This document shows positions 1 to 8,520 of a stretch of 64,000 nucleotides of DNA, one piece after another. Each line of letters begins with the position of its first letter. Position 1 is the stretch's first letter. The notes below the pieces were generated by a model, which saw only the letters and a program-made list of their open reading frames with translations, ran no database searches and was not told where the DNA came from. Origin of the DNA: an uncultured Eubacteriales bacterium (GTDB lineage Bacteria; Bacillota; Clostridia; Peptostreptococcales; Anaerovoracaceae); the NCBI GenBank assembly GCA_902776725.1, contig CACYQX010000010.1, forward strand, positions 1 through 64,000, in the 5' to 3' direction. The translations under genes and the position numbers were made by a program.

Positions 1-683
1 TGCTCGTTCGGTGCCACATGGTCGCCCGGTTCTATGTTCATGAACACACCGATATCAAAGGTGATTCCCGCGGTTCTGTCGAGCTTCATCGCCTGCGATG
101 ACACCTCTATAACCGCGTATTTACATCCTCTGTCGACCATTTCCTTGAGAAAACCCTGAAGTTCCTCTGAGTCCGGAGTCGTGTTCTTTACCGGGAACCA
201 CTCATCGCCTATAAACGTGCCATTGGTTCCGACGAGTCCGCATTTTTCCCCTGCGGCCTCGATCATTCCCCTAAGTATATGAGTTGTCGTAGTTTTTCCT
301 TTATGCCCCGTAACACCGATTATCGTCATTTTTTCTGCGGGATTTCCGTAGAATTCTGCCGCAATCAACCCCTTTGCAATTCTGGTGTTTGGGACCTTTA
401 CGATACAAACACCGGGGTGCTTTTCCGCGACTTCCGATGCCACTTTAGAAAGCCCTTCGGCGTTGGTATTTGCCCATTCTTCTGAGATTACAATTAGTGC
501 TGGTTTAGCCTCTATAATCTCGTGCAACTTGTCGTGCGAATCGAAATTGACGCCTCTTATGCATGTAAATGCGTCTCCATTCTTGACCGTACGGGTATCG
601 CAGCAGATATCCCCCGCCTCGCGTGACAAATCGCCCGCAACGACCTCGTATGTAACTCTTTTTAGCAGATCTTTTACTAACAC
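1..683 (-). CDS. murE: MurE, UDP-MurNAc-tripeptide synthetase (5' part; runs off the window)
   Basis: N-terminal part of a Mur ligase that adds the third amino acid (meso-diaminopimelate or lysine) to UDP-MurNAc-L-Ala-D-Glu in the cytoplasm. Reading begins at a GTG at 681-683, preceded by AGGAGGA at good spacing, and stays open to the left edge. Visible features are the N-terminal motif CDTRTVKNGDAF, the P-loop GVTGHKGKTTTTH, and the segment AVIEVSSQAMKLDRT followed by IEPGDHVAPNE, typical of MurE rather than MurC, MurD or MurF. The C-terminal domain that sets diamino acid specificity lies outside the window, so the substrate is undecided. It sits 19 bp downstream of an amidotransferase gene on the same strand and is probably co-transcribed with it. 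Confidence 0.93.
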   Translation of the reverse strand, partial: MLVKDLLKRVTYEVVAGDLSREAGDICCDTRTVKNGDAFTCIRGVNFDSHDKLHEIIEAKPALIVISEEWANTNAEGLSKVASEVAEKHPGVCIVKVPNTRIAKGLIAAEFYGNPAEKMTIIGVTGHKGKTTTTHILRGMIEAAGEKCGLVGTNGTFIGDEWFPVKNTTPDSEELQGFLKEMVDRGCKYAVIEVSSQAMKLDRTAGITFDIGVFMNIEPGDHVAPNE

Positions 684-702
684 GTCTTCCTCCTATTACC
701 CC

Positions 703-1383
703 TTATGAATTGCGCACGACCTCAAAGAAATAATCCATGAGCCTGCGGTTGTCATCGTCGTAATCGTACATAATCTCAGGATGCCACTGAACACCGAGAA
801 CAAAGTTCCTTCCCGGCATCTCGACCGCCTCTATATATCCATCTTCGCTCCTTGCGGTCACCAAGAGATCTTTGGTAGAGTCCATATAGTAGCTGTGGTA
901 GCTGTTCACCTGAAGAACGTCTTTTCCAACTATCTTGTGAAGCACGCTTCCCTTCTCCACCGAAACCTCGTGGGCGTAGTCCTCTCCGTCTTTCCTATGT
1001 GTCTTAGACTCGTCCGGAAGCGGCTTTTCGCCTGTGTCCACTGCTGCCATAATCTGCATACCCATGCAGATTCCAAGGATTGGCTTGTCCTTTTCGAGCG
1101 CGTAGGAATATATAAACCGATCGTAGTCGTAGAAGCGCTTTCCGCCCGACATGATTATTCCATCGCACTCGTCTACCGCGGCCCTTAGATATGCTTTCTC
1201 GTCTTCGCTTAACGGCCCAATCTCCGCGCCCGGAGTTGTGAAGTAATCCTTCTCCTGAGGCGGCAAAATCATCACCGGAAGCACATTGTTTTTAAACGCT
1301 ATCAGGCGATAACTTTCGAAGAAATACATTATCGATCTATTGTAGTATTCGCCGCTTCTTGCGACGATTCCGACTTTTTTCAT
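703..1383 (-). CDS. Class I glutamine amidotransferase-like hydrolase (PuuD/peptidase C26 family)
   Basis: Protein of about 226 residues with a single GATase1-type domain. The nucleophile is in GICMGMQ (Cys106) and the catalytic His-Glu is in GVQWHPE near the C-terminus. The separate MSGGKRFYDYDRF and HSYYMDS segments are those of gamma-glutamyl-gamma-aminobutyrate hydrolases (PuuD) and related C26 peptidases, which cleave gamma-glutamyl amides. I chose the ATG giving MKKVGIVAR because it matches the family N-terminus; a TTG eight codons upstream (1405-1407), with AAGGTG before it, is a possible alternative. The next gene is murE, so a role with gamma-D-glutamyl wall peptides is conceivable, but this is inference. 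Confidence 0.82.
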   Translation of the reverse strand: MKKVGIVARSGEYYNRSIMYFFESYRLIAFKNNVLPVMILPPQEKDYFTTPGAEIGPLSEDEKAYLRAAVDECDGIIMSGGKRFYDYDRFIYSYALEKDKPILGICMGMQIMAAVDTGEKPLPDESKTHRKDGEDYAHEVSVEKGSVLHKIVGKDVLQVNSYHSYYMDSTKDLLVTARSEDGYIEAVEMPGRNFVLGVQWHPEIMYDYDDDNRRLMDYFFEVVRNS

Positions 1384-1457
1384 TGGTATGAGAATTTTCC
1401 CTTTCAAAAAAGCACCTTGCTAACCATATAATTATATACTTTTCCGCCCCAATAATC

Positions 1458-1463
1458 TATAAT
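1458..1463 (+). promoter_or_regulatory. -10 box just before the cytidylyltransferase start (possible leaderless mRNA)
   Basis: TATAAT lies six bases before the ATG at 1470, so transcription from it would start about at the start codon. No Shine-Dalgarno sequence is visible upstream. No good -35 box is found at 17 bp. Evidence is the -10 match and spacing only. Confidence 0.4.
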
Positions 1464-1469
1464 AAGCGC

Positions 1470-2306
1470 ATGAATATTGGAATTCTTATGGCAGGAGGCA
1501 CGGGCAATCGCATGGCCGCAAGCCTCCCAAAACAGTTTATCGAACTCGGCGACAGACCGATTATCATGCATTCTCTCTCCAAACTGTTGGAAAGTGGCTG
1601 TTTTGATGCGATTTATATTGGAATTCACCCGGACTGGGCGGATTATATGAAAAATCTCCTTTATTCGGCAAGAATTACCAAAAATGCACCGGAGATACCC
1701 CAAATTCACATAATCCGCGGCGGTGACGATAGAAATTCAACGCTTCTTAACGTACTTGAGGCAATCGAGAGCGATATCCGCGACTCAATTACCTCGGATA
1801 CCGCCTATGATGGCTCGGATAATCCCCATGTAGAAGAGTTCGACCCAATCATAGTAACTCACGATGCCGTGAGGCCTTTTGTTACGGTCAAAATGATCCA
1901 AGATAGCGTCTCCGAGGCTGCCGTCCACGGTGCCGCAAGCGTTGCAATTCCAACGACTGACACGATTGCACATGTGGGTTCACAGGTGGGCACACAGATA
2001 GGCACAGAAGCGGGCGCGAGCGATAGCCCCGACCTGGGCGAAAGCGCACCCGACCAACCCTTCACCTCGGCCATTCTCGACCGAAATTTGCTATATAACA
2101 TCCAGACTCCGCAGAGCTTTAGGCTCTCCTTATTCCGCCAGGCCTATTCTTCCCTGTCAAATGACCAAATCGCAGCCCTTACCGACGTCTGTGGAATCTT
2201 TGCGGCTGCAAAAATCCCCGTCAAAATCGTTCCCGGCTCCTCCGAGAACATAAAAATCACCAATCCATTGGATTTAGAACTTTCTACATTGATTTATCAC
2301 GCGTAA
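1470..2306 (+). CDS. IspD/TarI-type CTP-dependent cytidylyltransferase
   Basis: Protein of 278 residues with a Rossmann-like nucleotidyltransferase fold. It shows the CTP-binding start MAGGTGNRM followed by LPKQF, the loop THDAVRPFV, the QTPQSF motif and the C-terminal ENIKITNPLDL. These motifs are shared by IspD (methylerythritol phosphate cytidylyltransferase) and TarI (ribitol-5-phosphate cytidylyltransferase). THDAVRPF, GGDDRNSTLLN and the hydrophobic IYIGIHPDW strand look more like TarI, so wall or capsule CDP-ribitol supply is at least as likely as isoprenoid synthesis. It is longer than usual (about 230-240 residues) because of two low-complexity inserts, around residues 95-120 and 165-195, the second a Gly/Thr/Asp/Glu run. 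No Shine-Dalgarno sequence precedes the ATG. No other isp or tar gene is nearby. Confidence 0.8.
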   Translation: MNIGILMAGGTGNRMAASLPKQFIELGDRPIIMHSLSKLLESGCFDAIYIGIHPDWADYMKNLLYSARITKNAPEIPQIHIIRGGDDRNSTLLNVLEAIESDIRDSITSDTAYDGSDNPHVEEFDPIIVTHDAVRPFVTVKMIQDSVSEAAVHGAASVAIPTTDTIAHVGSQVGTQIGTEAGASDSPDLGESAPDQPFTSAILDRNLLYNIQTPQSFRLSLFRQAYSSLSNDQIAALTDVCGIFAAAKIPVKIVPGSSENIKITNPLDLELSTLIYHA

Positions 2307-2317
2307 TGTGGTAGTAT
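2289..2317 (+). promoter_or_regulatory. Candidate promoter of the dockerin autolysin gene
   Basis: TTGATT (2289-2294), 17 bp, TAGTAT (2312-2317). The -35 lies inside the last codons of the upstream gene. The match is reasonable but unproven; a TATTAT at 2315 is an alternative -10. Confidence 0.45.
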
Positions 2318-2320
2318 TAT

Positions 2321-2358
2321 CATACCTATCTGATAGTTCAGGGGGAGGTATGTTTTGA
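2321..2358 (+). promoter_or_regulatory. Hairpin that would mask the ribosome-binding site, with a two-codon ORF over the TTG start
   Basis: CATACCT (2321-2327) pairs perfectly with AGGTATG (2346-2352), and the right arm includes the GGAGG ribosome-binding site of the next gene. Within it ATG-TTT-TGA (2350-2358) forms a two-codon reading frame whose stop overlaps the TTG start at 2355. The arrangement suggests controlled or coupled translation; this is inference. Confidence 0.4.
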
Positions 2359-4214
2359 ATACTTTTAAACAGAGGGCTATTTCTGCCAGGGGTATTGCAG
2401 TAAATTTCCTCATACTAACATTGACAATCAACATGATTTTTATTTTTGGGGCAACTGCCTTTGTTTTTGCTGACTCCACGGGTACGGTAAACGCTGAGGA
2501 AGGACTCTATATCAGAACGGGAGCCGGAACAAGCTACGACGATTTGGACTGCCTACCTTTTGGCACGGTCGTAACCATCAAAGGCGAAGCAACCGCTTCT
2601 GACGGCGTCAAATGGTACCATGTGTCCACGAGCTACGGCGGCGGCTACACCGGCTATGTTTGCTCCTACTACATCACAGTCGGCACGGGTTCCGGAAACT
2701 CAAGTTCCACGGGACACGACGTTTCTTATTCCACCGACGCGGATTTTGAAGAGTATCTAACGGCCCAGGAGTTCCCCGAAAGCTATAAACCATATCTTAG
2801 ATCACTACACGCTAGCTATCCAAACTGGCGTTTTATCGCTATGCACACGGGTCTCGACTGGACTGAGGTTATCTATAGAGAAACCCATCCGGTAAGCAGA
2901 AGCCTCGTGCCAAACAGCTGGAGCGATTCATGGAAATCTAGAGAAGCGGCCGCCTTTGACGCCGCGACCGGAAAATACTATATCTTTGACTCGGGCGGAT
3001 ATGTCGCAGCAAATAGCTACGGTGTCGCCTACTATATGGATCCGAGAAACAACCTGGGAGCGGAAACGATTTTCCAGTTCATGTCCAATAAATTTGACGC
3101 CTCCACTCAGACTTTGGCAGGCGTCCAGGCGATTGCGGATGGCACATATCTGGCATCACGCAAGCCGGGAGGAGACTACGCGAGCTACGCCGAACTCATC
3201 TACGACGTAGGAAAGGCAACAGGAGTAAACCCCCTCACCATCGCATCCATGCTCATAGTCGAGCAAGGCACAAGCGGCGGAACGGATTCTATCTCCGGCG
3301 TATGCCCCGGCTACGAAGGATACTATAATTTCTTCCACATCGGCGCCTATGCATCCGGCGGAAGAAGCGCCCAGGAAAACGGTCTCATCTACGCCAAGAG
3401 CAAAGGTTGGGACTCCCCTTACAAATCCATCTTGGGCGGCGCAGAGATTTACGCAAACAACTATGTTTACAACAATAAATCGACGCTTTATTTTAAGAAA
3501 TACAATGTTATGAACGGTATGTCCAACGTGGGAACCGGTCAGTATATGACGGCTATTTACGGCGCGGCAACCGAGGGCAAAATGATGGCGGAGGGCTATC
3601 AGGGTCTTCTTAACGGAGGTATCTCATTTGAGATTCCGGTATACGAAAATATGCCGGCAAGCGCATGCCCCCTCCCTACCACGATAGATATCCCGCCTAG
3701 GGAGGAATCCAATAATTCCGGTGGATCGAGTAGCAGTTCTAGCAGTTCAAGTAGCTCCGAGAGTTCCAAGCAGACTCCTGCTCCTGCGACACCAACGATT
3801 TCCTCTGGATCGTATAAAGTCGGAACCAACATCACCGGTGTTCCTGCAGGTACAACGGTCTCCTCGCTCGTCAGCAATATGGCGATTACAAACGGAACTG
3901 CCAAGGTGGTCGATGCGGGCGGAAAAGAAGTCGCTTCGGGATCCGTAGTCGGAACCGGCGTCATCGTAAAGGTTTACGACAGCACTGGGGCAGAAAAGTC
4001 AAGCTATCCTGTAGTAATCAAAGGCGATAACAACGGGGACGGCAAGGTCAATTCCGCAGACGCACTGAGAACGCAGCGACACAGCATAGGCAGCCTGACT
4101 CTCTCGGGAGCTGCCCTCGCGGCATCCGATATAAACGGTGACGGAAAATACAACTCAGCCGACGCACTGCTGATGCAGCGCTTCTCAATCGGCACCTACA
4201 CAATTAGTTGGTAA
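2355..4214 (+). CDS. Secreted SH3b/glucosaminidase-like autolysin with C-terminal type I dockerin
   Basis: Protein of 619 residues. The start is TTG with GGGGGAGG six bases upstream. In order: a signal peptide with a long hydrophobic core (about residues 15-40, ending FVFAD); a bacterial SH3 domain (about 45-110, GLYIRTGAGTSYD...GYVCSYYITVG); a large domain (about 130-450) like LytD/LytG-type endo-beta-N-acetylglucosaminidases, with YPNWRFIAMHTGLDW, the candidate catalytic Glu in LIVEQGTSGG and NFFHIGAYASGG; a Ser-rich linker (about 455-475); a small beta domain; and a dockerin of two calcium-loop repeats (GDNNGDGKVNSADALRTQR and SDINGDGKYNSADALLMQR). It should cut peptidoglycan glycan strands outside the cell. 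The next gene encodes a membrane cohesin protein, the likely dockerin partner. Confidence 0.88.
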   Translation: MNTFKQRAISARGIAVNFLILTLTINMIFIFGATAFVFADSTGTVNAEEGLYIRTGAGTSYDDLDCLPFGTVVTIKGEATASDGVKWYHVSTSYGGGYTGYVCSYYITVGTGSGNSSSTGHDVSYSTDADFEEYLTAQEFPESYKPYLRSLHASYPNWRFIAMHTGLDWTEVIYRETHPVSRSLVPNSWSDSWKSREAAAFDAATGKYYIFDSGGYVAANSYGVAYYMDPRNNLGAETIFQFMSNKFDASTQTLAGVQAIADGTYLASRKPGGDYASYAELIYDVGKATGVNPLTIASMLIVEQGTSGGTDSISGVCPGYEGYYNFFHIGAYASGGRSAQENGLIYAKSKGWDSPYKSILGGAEIYANNYVYNNKSTLYFKKYNVMNGMSNVGTGQYMTAIYGAATEGKMMAEGYQGLLNGGISFEIPVYENMPASACPLPTTIDIPPREESNNSGGSSSSSSSSSSSESSKQTPAPATPTISSGSYKVGTNITGVPAGTTVSSLVSNMAITNGTAKVVDAGGKEVASGSVVGTGVIVKVYDSTGAEKSSYPVVIKGDNNGDGKVNSADALRTQRHSIGSLTLSGAALAASDINGDGKYNSADALLMQRFSIGTYTISW

Positions 4215-4262
4215 TAGTTTTCATATAGAGGGATTAGAATTTAAAGATTAAGGGGTAGAAAG

Positions 4263-6173
4263 ATGAAAATGAAATCTCAAGAAAAGTTTTTGATGAAGTT
4301 CTTAGTACTTCTTCTGGTAGCGCTCATGGTGATGATTCCAATCACCTGGGAAAAGACCTTCGCTGCATCCTCGTCCGTATCAATAAGTGACGGCGAGCCC
4401 GATGTAGGCGACAGTTTTACCGTAACCATTTACTATTCAGGCGATTCCTTTGGTTCTGTTGACGGAGCACTCTCTTACGATCCGTCCGTACTTCGCTATG
4501 AGGATTCAACCGAAGACAATGTAAACGGCGGAAACGGTGAGCTCTCTTTCTCACACTTCCAGACCAGCGGTGATAGCAGCATGGCCATTACATTCTATTT
4601 CACCGTAGTGGGTTCAGGATCCAGCAGCGTAACAGCTTATTCATCCGACATCTATAACTACGACGGAAACTCTCTCGGCGGAGCGACTGCTTCTGCCGGT
4701 TTTACCGCGGGTGGATCGAGCGCACAGACTCAGAGCAATACCTCAAGCAGCGATGACGATGACGAGGATGACGGACCAAAATCTTCAAACGCAAATCTTT
4801 CTCATCTTTCAATCGCATGCGGAGAAATCAAGCCTGCCTTCTCGCCGGAGATCACTAACTATACAGTAACCGCCGGTCCTACAGAGACAGACGTAGATAT
4901 TACCGCAATCCCAGAAGATGATAATGCATATGTTGAATTTGGTGGTTCCCCTGTCCTCACACAGGACGAGGTTACGAGAACTGTTACGGTAGTAGCTGAA
5001 GACGGAACCAAAAAGGATTACAGCATCAAAATCACAAGAACCAATCCGACAGGCGCAATCATCTATGACGGTACGCTTTACAATCCTTCTCCCAACCAGA
5101 ACATATCCGAAGTTCCTGCAGGTTTCCTTGCAAGCAAAATAAATTACAACGGAAAGGAACTCAACGTTCTCAAGAGCCGTGACGGAAACGTAAACATCAT
5201 TCGTCTCGTTCCTGACGGCGAAGAGGATTCCGAAGCCTCATGGTTTGTATTCAATCCGGAAACACAGAGCTTTGCTCCTTCCGAAATCATCACTGTTGAC
5301 GGAAATAAATACGTTGTGGTAAAGAACGACGTAGATTTGGTATACGGCGGTCCTGAATCCGCATCAGGCTATCAGGTTTACGATCCGAACAGCAATACAC
5401 TGAGCGCTCTTAGCGCAGGCAGCGGAGCTAATGCAGCGGAAGATCCCGAAGCAAATACCGAGGATCCAAACGCAGAAGGAACCGAGCCTGCCGAATCAGA
5501 AACCAAACCTGCCGATACAAAGAAAAAAGGCAAAGGTCTTCTCTGGTTCATCCTTCTTCTCATCCTCGCACTCATTGCTGCCCTTCTCTACCTCTTCTTC
5601 CGCGACAAATTTGGCGGCAAGAAAACAAAGAGCAGCTATGCGGTCTTTGATGATGAAGACGACGATGCTTCCGATAACAAATTCATGTCCACACTCGCAG
5701 GACTCAAGGGCACAGTTTCTTCCAAGCTCGCAAGCAAGAAGACGAACGATAACGTCTACGACGAAGAAGCGGGCATGAGCGAAAGAAGAATTGAACGCCG
5801 CAGAAGAATCGCGGAAGCCGAAGCAAGAAACGCAGAAGCCCTCGCAGCGGGCGCAGTAGCTACCGCAGCCGCAGAAGAACCTGTCGAAGAAGTATTTGTT
5901 GACACGACGCCGATAAGCGAAGGCAGCGTGGTCACCAAGGCCGAACTCGAGGCAGCAAAACTCGCAGCAGCCGAAAAGGCTCGCGAAGAAGCTCTCCGAG
6001 CAGCTGAAGAAGCAAGAGCAGCACAAGAAGCCGCAGCCGCAGCAATCGCAGCTCGCGACGCAGCTCGCGCAGCAAAAGCAAAAGTCGCTTCTTCCGAACT
6101 CGACAGCGCAATGGAAGAACTCCTCGAAGTCGGCGAAGAGCTCAACGAAGCAGTCAATAAGAATAACGATTAA
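4263..6173 (+). CDS. Membrane-anchored cohesin-domain surface protein with coiled-coil cytoplasmic tail
   Basis: Protein of 636 residues; ATG preceded by AAGGGG. In order: a signal peptide (about 1-36, ending TFAAS); a cohesin-like beta sandwich (about 37-150, VGDSFTVTIYYSG...GALSYDPSVLRYE); an Asp-rich linker; a cadherin-like beta sandwich of the type marked by NLSHLSI...FSPEITNYTVTA and KKDYSIKITR (about 176-262); an uncharacterised extracellular segment (about 265-370); an acidic linker; one transmembrane helix (about 424-447); and a cytoplasmic tail that is acidic, then basic (RRIERRRR), then a long Ala/Glu/Arg coiled coil. It lies 48 bp after the dockerin autolysin gene and probably displays that enzyme on the membrane. 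The tail suggests a cytoplasmic partner or cytoskeletal contact, which is inference. Confidence 0.82.
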   Translation: MKMKSQEKFLMKFLVLLLVALMVMIPITWEKTFAASSSVSISDGEPDVGDSFTVTIYYSGDSFGSVDGALSYDPSVLRYEDSTEDNVNGGNGELSFSHFQTSGDSSMAITFYFTVVGSGSSSVTAYSSDIYNYDGNSLGGATASAGFTAGGSSAQTQSNTSSSDDDDEDDGPKSSNANLSHLSIACGEIKPAFSPEITNYTVTAGPTETDVDITAIPEDDNAYVEFGGSPVLTQDEVTRTVTVVAEDGTKKDYSIKITRTNPTGAIIYDGTLYNPSPNQNISEVPAGFLASKINYNGKELNVLKSRDGNVNIIRLVPDGEEDSEASWFVFNPETQSFAPSEIITVDGNKYVVVKNDVDLVYGGPESASGYQVYDPNSNTLSALSAGSGANAAEDPEANTEDPNAEGTEPAESETKPADTKKKGKGLLWFILLLILALIAALLYLFFRDKFGGKKTKSSYAVFDDEDDDASDNKFMSTLAGLKGTVSSKLASKKTNDNVYDEEAGMSERRIERRRRIAEAEARNAEALAAGAVATAAAEEPVEEVFVDTTPISEGSVVTKAELEAAKLAAAEKAREEALRAAEEARAAQEAAAAAIAARDAARAAKAKVASSELDSAMEELLEVGEELNEAVNKNND

Positions 6174-6206
6174 TTTAATGCGAGAGAGGACTCGATAACG
6201 TCCTCG

Positions 6207-6333
6207 CAGCTGACAATCACATCAAAACTCAAAGACCTTCGGGAATTTGGATAAACTCGCCCTTCGGGCTCAAACAGTATCCAAATTCTAGCGAAGGTCT
6301 TTTTTCGTGATTTTGAGTGATTGTTAACAGCTG
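6207..6333. terminator. Long imperfect inverted repeat acting as bidirectional terminator
   Basis: Between the converging cohesin and prmA genes lies an imperfect palindrome whose ends are CAGCTG (6207-6212 and 6328-6333). The core pairs AAAGACCTTCG plus GAATTTGGATA with TATCCAAATTC plus CGAAGGTCTTTTTT, capped by GCCCTTCGGGC. The T-run at 6300-6305 suits termination of the plus-strand gene. The outer arms (ACAATCAC and TCAAAA on both sides) make it longer than an ordinary terminator. Confidence 0.8.
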
Positions 6334-6367
6334 CTGCAGAATGTTATCTCATCCCCATCCCGCATTA

Positions 6368-7318
6368 TCAATCGTCATTTCCAACGGCGGCAATTGCGCA
6401 CCATTCTCCGTCTTCGAGGATTTCGACGATTGTGAAGTTGTTCTCCGTAAGGCATTCGGCGACTTGCTTTTGTTTTTCGACGAGAATTCCCGACGTAATA
6501 TATATTGCATCGTCTGCCATATGCTTTGCCACACTGGACGTAAGTTTCATAACAAGATCTGCGAGAAGGTTTGCGACAACGACATCTGCCGTGAAATCGA
6601 TTCCTTCCGTAAGGTCACCGACGACAGCGCGGACGTTTGCGTCATTGGATGTCGGCGCGATGTTGTTTGCGATATTCTCATTTGCGACGCGCACCGCATC
6701 CTCGTCGATGTCGATTCCGAGAATATCCGAAGCGCCGAGCTTTGCTGCGGCTATCGCGAGAATCCCCGAGCCCGTTCCGACATCCAAAACCCTATCGCCA
6801 CGCTTGACGTGTTTTTCCATCAGCTTTAGCGAAAGCGATGTCGTCTCATGTGTACCGGTTCCGAATGCCATGCCGGGGTCAATTTCAATCACAAATAGTC
6901 CGTCGTCCACGTGCGCATCTTCCCACGTGGGTTTGACAACAAACTTCTCTGACACCTGCGCAGTATGATAGTATTCTTTCCACGCGTCCTTCCACTCCGA
7001 GTCGTCACGCACGGTTTCCGTAAGCGTAATGTCGCAGTTTTCTCCTTGCAGTTTTGCGACAATGGCTCGCACAGAGTCCGCTCGAACATTTCCTTCTTCA
7101 TCGTCGGTGCAATAAACAGTAACCGAGGCAAGTTCACTCGTACTTACCTGCACCTGCTCGGCATCATACCACTCGGTATCCCCAAGGCCCGCAACCATCT
7201 CCGCAATCTCAGAAGGATTATCAATCGCTGCATCGCAAATGCCTGCCAATGACAATTCATTAAGCAGGCATTCTACAAAATTTGATTCAGCTTTGATCGT
7301 AAGTTCTAAGTATTTCAT
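6368..7318 (-). CDS. prmA: PrmA, ribosomal protein L11 methyltransferase
   Basis: Protein of 316 residues, the usual length. The N-terminal substrate domain starts [16 protein letters not shown]; the C-terminal class I SAM-dependent methyltransferase domain has [29 protein letters not shown] and the NLLADLV motif of PrmA (N-L-L in place of NPPY). It trimethylates ribosomal protein L11 in the cytoplasm. Its ATG overlaps the dnaJ stop codon (ATGA), so it is the last gene of the heat-shock operon, a common arrangement in Bacillota. It ends against the bidirectional terminator at 6207-6333. Confidence 0.95.
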   Translation of the reverse strand: MKYLELTIKAESNFVECLLNELSLAGICDAAIDNPSEIAEMVAGLGDTEWYDAEQVQVSTSELASVTVYCTDDEEGNVRADSVRAIVAKLQGENCDITLTETVRDDSEWKDAWKEYYHTAQVSEKFVVKPTWEDAHVDDGLFVIEIDPGMAFGTGTHETTSLSLKLMEKHVKRGDRVLDVGTGSGILAIAAAKLGASDILGIDIDEDAVRVANENIANNIAPTSNDANVRAVVGDLTEGIDFTADVVVANLLADLVMKLTSSVAKHMADDAIYITSGILVEKQKQVAECLTENNFTIVEILEDGEWCAIAAVGNDD

Positions 7319-8508
7319 ATCCCGAATATCTCTTTCAGTTTACGCTTGAATCCGCTCTGTTCCTGATAGCAATTTGCGTCAACCGCCTTGGCCATGTCCT
7401 CTATGGCGCGCTTCTGGCGTGCGTTTAATTTATTGGGAACTTCCAGGGTTACTTCTACGTATAAATCGCCCTTACGGCCCGTTTTGACGCTTTTGACGCC
7501 CTTTCCTTTGAGCCTGAAAACTGTATTGGGCTGCGTGCCCGCAGGAACCTTATACGACACTTTATCTTCCAAAGTGGGCACTGTAATTTCCGCACCGAGC
7601 GCCGCCTGATCGAACGTAATCGGAACCTCAAGATAAAGATCCGATCCGCTTCTCTTAAACATCTTATGCGGCTTCACTTCGAGAACGATATATAGATCGC
7701 CTGCGGATCCGCCGTTCACACCCGGTTCTCCCTGACCTCTGATTGGAATAACTGAGCCGTTGTCCACGCCCGCAGGAATATCCACGTTGATTTTGAGTGT
7801 CTTTCTAATCTGACCTGCGCCCTTGCAGTCGGGACACGGTGTATCGATTATAAATCCTGTGCCTTTGCAGTCCGGACAAGCCCTGCTCGTTTGGAATGCA
7901 CCAAAGGCCGTGTTCTGCACACTCGTTACGCTTCCGGTTCCGCCGCACTTGCTGCAGCTTCTCTTCTGCGTTCCGGGTGCTGCACCTTCGCCGTTACATT
8001 TTCCGCATTTGACCTGCTTGGTCACGGAAATTTCTTTTTTGACGCCGAACGCCGCCTCCGTAAACTCTATCGTTACGTTTCTCTGGAGGTCTCTGCCCTT
8101 CTGCGGTCCGTTCCTCCTGGCGGACGAGGTTTTACCACCGAACCCGCCGCCGAACATTCCGCCAAACATATCAAATATATCATCAAAGCTTCCATTGAAG
8201 CTTCCGCTTCCAAAGTTGCCAAAGTTTCCAAAATCGCTGTAATTAAAACCGCCCCCACCACTGAATCCTGCGTTGGGGTCAACTCCCGCATGACCAAATC
8301 GGTCATACTTATCCTTCTTATCCGGATCGGAAAGAATGCTATACGCTTCGTTTACTTCCTTGAATTTTTCCTCGGCGGTTTTGTCGTCGGGGTTTCTGTC
8401 CGGATGGTATTTTAGCGCCATCTTTCTGAAGGCGCTCTTTATTTCACTTTCCGACGCGCCCTTCTTAAGTCCGAGCACCTCGTAATAATCTCTTTTAGTA
8501 TCTGCCAT
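7315..8508 (-). CDS. dnaJ: DnaJ, Hsp40 co-chaperone
   Basis: Protein of 397 residues from the ATG giving [13 protein letters not shown] (TGGAGC precedes it); an in-frame start eight codons further upstream is less likely because it lies in the GGGCCGGCCC hairpin. It has the J domain with HPD (about residues 5-70), a Gly/Phe-rich linker with long GGG/FGNFG runs (75-130), the four zinc-binding CxxCxGxG repeats ([32 protein letters not shown]) and the two C-terminal substrate-binding beta domains. It stimulates DnaK ATPase and delivers unfolded substrates. It is separated from dnaK by a strong hairpin. Confidence 0.97.
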   Translation of the reverse strand: MADTKRDYYEVLGLKKGASESEIKSAFRKMALKYHPDRNPDDKTAEEKFKEVNEAYSILSDPDKKDKYDRFGHAGVDPNAGFSGGGGFNYSDFGNFGNFGSGSFNGSFDDIFDMFGGMFGGGFGGKTSSARRNGPQKGRDLQRNVTIEFTEAAFGVKKEISVTKQVKCGKCNGEGAAPGTQKRSCSKCGGTGSVTSVQNTAFGAFQTSRACPDCKGTGFIIDTPCPDCKGAGQIRKTLKINVDIPAGVDNGSVIPIRGQGEPGVNGGSAGDLYIVLEVKPHKMFKRSGSDLYLEVPITFDQAALGAEITVPTLEDKVSYKVPAGTQPNTVFRLKGKGVKSVKTGRKGDLYVEVTLEVPNKLNARQKRAIEDMAKAVDANCYQEQSGFKRKLKEIFGI

Positions 8509-8520
8509 AATAGCTCCATT

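Noticed and set aside
5496..6157. Long open frames on the minus strand opposite the Ala/Glu-rich tail of the cohesin protein
   Set aside because: They are Ala/Ser- or Cys/Phe-rich mirror images of the low-complexity codons, with no ribosome-binding site and no family motif.
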